Made by a program: the position numbers and the translations under genes. A stretch of 64,000 bases of DNA from Chloroflexota bacterium (lineage in GTDB: Bacteria; Chloroflexota; Dehalococcoidia; Bin125): NCBI GenBank assembly GCA_028874365.1, contig JAPPJZ010000044.1:1-64000 (forward strand), given 5' to 3'. Positions 60,759 through 64,000 of the stretch are shown piece after piece; the stretch's first letter is position 1, and the number at the start of each line of letters is the position of its first letter. Below the pieces are notes generated by a model. The model saw nothing but the letters and a program-made list of their open reading frames with translations, was not told where the DNA came from and made no database searches.

Positions 60759-61421
60759 TCACGGTCGCCAGATCGTGCGCAGACACTGCTTGCCGCGCCA
60801 TGACTCGACGGATGTGACGAAACGCCAGGCGTCCGGCGCGGCGTAGTCCACGGTGAGTTCGGCGAGGCCGCTCAGGCCTTCAGTGCTGGCGCGTCGCTCG
60901 ATGGTCTAGAAGGTCTCGAATGAGCGGCTGGTCACCTTGCCGAACATGGGCATGGCGAACCCCGAGTTGATCGGGCAGACCTTAATCCGCTCCAGATACT
61001 CGCCGATGAAGGCCCGCGTATCCAGCGTCAGAACGTCGTGCGCCGCGTTGCGGTATGGGGCGGCGTTGAGCATGCGCTTCAGGCGCTGCTCAGAGAGCCA
61101 GAGGAACGTCCGTCGGTTGAGAAACTTGTACCACTGCTGCGGAGAAACGCCGTCCAATCCCTTGGCCAGGTGTTCGGGTGGCATCGGCCACTGATCGCGG
61201 ATCATCGCCGTCCCATGGGTCGGATGGCTGATTGGCACGCCCTCCGGACGCCACTGTGACTCGATCTCGCGCCGCTTCGGACCATCAATCTCGAACAGGT
61301 CCAGGAGCGCAGACGTGCTCAGTAGCCCGTGCTCACGGACACTTGCCCAGCTGCCCGACTCGGCCATGTGATAGAGGCACGGGTAGAGCTTCGTGAATCG
61401 ATCCAGCAGGTCGGGTGTCAA
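60759..61421 (-). pseudogene. DUF7002-like gene interrupted by an in-frame TAG
   Basis: The N-terminal 171 residues are open: LYHMAESGSWASVREHGLLS, TSALLDLFEIDGPKRREI, NRRTFLWLSEQRLKRMLN and HDVLTLDTRAFIGEYLERI, recalling DUF7002 proteins and, in the first part, DarT/ART-like folds. TAG at 60906-60908 then stops the frame after FETF. The next 48 codons, in the same frame, read TIERRASTEGLSGLAELTVD, YAAPDAWRFVTSVESW and KQCLRTIWRP before TGA at 60759, which looks like the normal C-terminus. The total of 220 codons also fits the packed convergent gap. Either a recent nonsense mutation, a readthrough or a sequencing error. Confidence 0.7.
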
Positions 61422-61455
61422 TGCTGTGGCTTCGACCGCACAAGCGTTCGTTTCA

Positions 61456-61857
61456 TCAAAGGCCTCGTTGCCAAGCGGGATCGATGTCGGTCAACGCAAA
61501 GTCATCGCCCTTGAAGAACAGCGGTTCGCCAATCGTCGCAGCGAGACCATAGACGACGCAGTCGCCGAAGTTGAGGTTCGCTTCGTGGTTCTTCTTTCCG
61601 AAGCGGCGCCACGCTTGGCGAGCGACCTGGATCTGATCGAGTGTGACAGGCACGAACTCCACGTCCAGCTCGGCGAGCAAAGGCTCGAGTAGTTCTTCGG
61701 CATCTGGGCCGCCCCGATTGTTGAGCGCGATTGTTGTCTCCAGCAGCGACATCACCGACATGCGACAATCCGACGTTGTCATCAAGACTCTTGAGAATTC
61801 GTCCGCTTCTGGCTCTCCCAGCAGAATCGCAACGATTACGGATGTATCGACAATCAA
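61456..61857 (-). CDS. vapC: VapC-type PIN-domain toxin
   Basis: A 133-residue PIN RNase. The acidic residues are D4 in MIVDTSVIVAILLGEPEADE, the Glu in SLLETTIAL, and the Asp in NLNFGDCVVYGLA, with a final acidic DIDPAW: the usual Mg-binding set. VapC toxins cut tRNA or rRNA. It starts at TTG 61857 inside the TTGA that also gives the vapB stop, so toxin translation depends on the antitoxin. Both are on the minus strand. Confidence 0.9.
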   Translation of the reverse strand: MIVDTSVIVAILLGEPEADEFSRVLMTTSDCRMSVMSLLETTIALNNRGGPDAEELLEPLLAELDVEFVPVTLDQIQVARQAWRRFGKKNHEANLNFGDCVVYGLAATIGEPLFFKGDDFALTDIDPAWQRGL

Positions 61858-62114
61858 TGTGGCAATCCCTCGTCGTCGTAGAGGAAGTCATTCATCTCTT
61901 CAGATGTCATCAGCTGGGTATCCCTTGCCTCCGCGAGAGCCCGAGCCTTCGAGGCAAGGGCCCTGACTCGTCCAATCTTCGCCTGGATCTCGCGCTCGCG
62001 TTCAACCGCGAGGTTCACCGCCGTGGCCAGCGCCTCCTCAGGAGAGGCGCTGGTGAGTTCACCAAGCTCAATCAGCAGTCGGCAGGTCTCTTCGTTTTCG
62101 ATGGTGAGAGGCAT
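61854..62114 (-). CDS. vapB: VapB-type antitoxin
   Basis: An 86-residue antitoxin of the Rv0623/PSK type: PLTIENEETCRLLIELGELT then SPEEALATAVNLAVERER in the ribbon-helix-helix part, and an acidic C-terminal tail SEEMNDFLYDDEGLPH that would bind the toxin. ATG 62114 is chosen because GAGGAG lies about 12 nt upstream and family homology begins there. It overlaps vapC by four bases. Confidence 0.85.
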   Translation of the reverse strand: MPLTIENEETCRLLIELGELTSASPEEALATAVNLAVEREREIQAKIGRVRALASKARALAEARDTQLMTSEEMNDFLYDDEGLPH

Positions 62115-62205
62115 GCACCGCTCGCTCTCCTCTTGTAGGGGCATTTTGAGGTTATCGCGCTCCACTAGCCTATGTGCGCTGTTCGCTATTGGTGGAGGGG
62201 TGTAC

Positions 62206-63423
62206 GTGTCTACCAAATCGCCAACCGATAGACCGCTGCTCAAGGGGCTCAAGGTCGTCGAGATGGCGACCTGGCTGTTCGGGCCGATGAGCGCCTGCAT
62301 CCTCAGCGAGATGGGCGCCGAGGTGGTCAAGGTCGAGCCTCACGAGGGCGATCCGATGCGGGGGTTGATTCACCGGTTGCATGACGGCGTCGACTGGGTC
62401 TTCGAGATTCCCAACCGCAACAAGCGCAGCGTCGCCCTCAACGTGCGAACACCGGAGGGCATCGACGCGTTGAAGCGACTATTGGCCGACGCCGACGTGT
62501 TCATCGTCAACCTGCGCCGCGGCGCGCTCGAACGGTTGGGCATCGACTATGCATCGATCAAGGCGGAGCATCCGCGTCTGATCTACGCGCACGCGACCGG
62601 TTACGGCACCGAGGGTCCCGACATCGATCGGCCGGCGTTCGACGAGCTGGCGTACTGGGCGCGCGGCGGCTTCATGGAGACCCTGGGTCCGCCGGACAGC
62701 GAACCGATCCGCCTGGTCGGCGCGATGGGCGACCTGCCCAGCGCGATGAACCTCTCGACGGCGATCTTCGCGGCGCTCTATCAGCGCGAACTGACCGGCG
62801 AAGGCCAGTTCGTCACCTGTTCGCTCTACGGCGGCGGGATCTGGGCGAACGGCTTCGCGATCCAGGGCGCGCTGGCGACCGGTGAGAACTTCCCGCGCGG
62901 TGACCGCTACAGCGCGTTCAATCCGCTCTACAACTCGTACCGCTCGTCGGACGGCAAGTGGATGCAACTGGCGATGATCCAGGAGGAGCGTTTCTGGGGA
63001 CCGTTCGCCGAGGCGATTGATCAGCCGATCCTGACCGAGGATCCGCGCTTTGCCGAAGCGTCAGTGCGTCGTAAGCACATTCGAGAAGCGGTTGAGGTGA
63101 TTGAGCAGCGAATAGGAGAGGAACCCAGGGACCACTGGGCTGCGATCTTCGACGCCCGGGATTTCCCGTGGGCGCCGGCTGCGGACTCGGTCGAGATCGC
63201 CAATGACCCGCAGGCGGCCGCCAACGGCTACGTGCGGACGATGCAGCATCGGACGGCTGGCGATTTCAAGATCTTCGGTCTGCCGTTTGAACTCGAACGT
63301 GCGCCGCTCGAGACGCGCAGCAGCGCTCCGGAGCTAGGTGAACATACCGAGGTGGTTCTGGAGGAGCTGGGCTACGACTGGGATGAAATCGCCGGAATGA
63401 AGCAATCGGGTGTGATTCCCTAG
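62206..63423 (+). CDS. CaiB/BaiF family (class III) CoA-transferase
   Basis: A 405-residue family III CoA-transferase. LLKGLKVVEMATWLFGPMSA, SEMGAEVVKVEPHEGDPM, NKRSVALNVRTPEG, LIYAHATGYGTEGPD and the catalytic-Asp segment VGAMGDLPSAMNLSTAIF are in place. GTG 62206 is chosen because GGAGGGG ends 5 nt before it. The intact LIYAHATGYGTEGP shows what the broken copy at 34971-36242 should contain. The amidohydrolase gene starts 16 bp later, so the two may act on one pathway, for example activation and ring opening of an acid. Confidence 0.9.
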   Translation: MSTKSPTDRPLLKGLKVVEMATWLFGPMSACILSEMGAEVVKVEPHEGDPMRGLIHRLHDGVDWVFEIPNRNKRSVALNVRTPEGIDALKRLLADADVFIVNLRRGALERLGIDYASIKAEHPRLIYAHATGYGTEGPDIDRPAFDELAYWARGGFMETLGPPDSEPIRLVGAMGDLPSAMNLSTAIFAALYQRELTGEGQFVTCSLYGGGIWANGFAIQGALATGENFPRGDRYSAFNPLYNSYRSSDGKWMQLAMIQEERFWGPFAEAIDQPILTEDPRFAEASVRRKHIREAVEVIEQRIGEEPRDHWAAIFDARDFPWAPAADSVEIANDPQAAANGYVRTMQHRTAGDFKIFGLPFELERAPLETRSSAPELGEHTEVVLEELGYDWDEIAGMKQSGVIP

Positions 63424-63439
63424 CAGCAATGGAGATCGA

Positions 63440-64000
63440 ATGCCAGAGATCATCGACTTCCGGATCACCCTGCCGCCGCGCGAGTACGCCGACCCATCAG
63501 GCGACGGCGACGAGCGCTTCAGCGACAGCGACTACCTGGCCAACTACAACCGAATCTATACGCGAGAGCGCGGCGGCGGTCCTGACGCCGTCGCGATGGT
63601 CGCCGCGATGTCGGAAGCGGGCATCGACCGCGCCGTGCTCCAGGCGGAGTGGGCGGCCGGCGACTACCGCGCCATGAACGACGCCGTGTATCGAATCGTC
63701 GCCGGACATTCCGACGTGCTGACCGGCTACGTCACGGTCAATCCAGCGGCCGGCGACAACATGGCGGCGGTCGTCGAGCAGGAAGTGCGCGAACGGGGCG
63801 CGCAGGGCGTCAACCTGCAGCCGTTCTCGTACCGGGTGATGGCCAACGACAAGCGCTTCTACCCGGTCTACTCCAAGTGCCAGGAGCTCGGCGTCCCGGT
63901 CACGATTCACTCGTCGATCAACTTCTCCAACGACCGCTCGATCGCCTACGGCCGTCCGCTCGTGCTTGACGAGATCGCGTGCGACTTTCCCGACCTGACG
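63440..64000 (+). CDS. Amidohydrolase family protein, cut by window end
   Basis: The first 187 codons of an amidohydrolase_2-type (TIM-barrel) hydrolase or decarboxylase: DFRITLPPREYADPSGDGDE, MSEAGIDRAVLQAEWAAGDY, VLTGYVTVNPAAGDNM, RGAQGVNLQPFSY and LGVPVTIHSSINFSND are typical of the ACMSD/2-pyrone-hydrolase group (the His in IHSS is a metal ligand). The common N-terminal HxH is not present; it reads DFRIT. ATG 63440 has GGAG 5 nt upstream. It follows the CoA-transferase by 16 bp. Confidence 0.75.
   Translation, partial: MPEIIDFRITLPPREYADPSGDGDERFSDSDYLANYNRIYTRERGGGPDAVAMVAAMSEAGIDRAVLQAEWAAGDYRAMNDAVYRIVAGHSDVLTGYVTVNPAAGDNMAAVVEQEVRERGAQGVNLQPFSYRVMANDKRFYPVYSKCQELGVPVTIHSSINFSNDRSIAYGRPLVLDEIACDFPDLT

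Overview
The window is a 64-kb stretch of high-GC bacterial chromosome (about 65-70% GC in most genes) with tightly packed genes on both strands. I recognise 57 coding regions that look intact or run off the window edge, plus three disrupted genes. The gene mix is two LLM-class flavin oxidoreductases, three CaiB/BaiF CoA-transferases, several amidohydrolases and alpha/beta hydrolases, a Gfo/Idh/MocA oxidoreductase, a phytanoyl-CoA dioxygenase, no outer-membrane genes, a sortase-type LPNTG surface protein, and many interspersed hairpin repeats. This fits an uncultured Chloroflexota lineage of the SAR202/Dehalococcoidia kind. That placement is inferred from gene content; no rRNA or other marker gene is present to prove it.

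Layout. 1-485: tandem 54-bp repeats. 0.5-14.7 kb: catabolic genes (SsuD-like monooxygenase, M28-like protein, methyltransferase, CoA-transferase, SDR, metallo-hydrolase, a pair of diiron-protein paralogues of which one has lost its ligands, an orphan solute-binding lipoprotein, enoyl-CoA hydratase, DUF429, DinB, F420-type LLM enzyme). 14.8-22.4 kb: a complete phosphate module (PhoB/PhoR-type two-component system, pstS, pstC, pstA, pstB, phoU) with Pho-box-like direct repeats before pstS and pstC. 22.5-25 kb: a small membrane protein, then a stranded phage terminase pair behind a LexA-box-like palindrome; the strand composition switches here from C-rich to G-rich. 25-31.7 kb: two LolD/MacB-type ATPases without a permease, a lipoprotein, threonine aldolase, small unknown proteins, mobA and yqeC. 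31.7-43 kb: a low-GC DUF2806 gene, two hydrolases, a CoA-transferase broken by one stop codon, a fused full-length ABC exporter, and an MmeI-type restriction-modification enzyme with a compositionally foreign target-recognition part. 43.3-50 kb: membrane/EEP protein, hydrolase, MFS exporter, PhyH and Gfo/Idh enzymes.

50-59 kb is the most unusual part. It is a decayed tandem array of a cassette made of a YtcJ-type amidohydrolase, a DUF1330 protein and an NCS2-type transporter with an extra C-terminal domain that resembles a GHKL/RsbW ATPase fold. Two amidohydrolases, two DUF1330 genes and two transporters are intact; a 36-codon tail of a third amidohydrolase marks a deletion. One copy also carries a sterol C-24-methyltransferase homologue. 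I read the cassette as an import-and-hydrolyse system for a cyclic amide or nucleobase-like compound; the substrate is unknown.

59-64 kb holds a VOC protein, a secreted TIMP/NTR-like LPNTG protein, a DinB-like protein, a DUF7002 gene split by an in-frame stop, a VapBC toxin-antitoxin pair, a CoA-transferase and a truncated amidohydrolase at the edge. Many genes share start/stop overlaps (ATGA, GTGA, TTGA), and four convergent pairs share the same CTAG tetranucleotide as both stop codons, so the genome is compact despite its many repeats.
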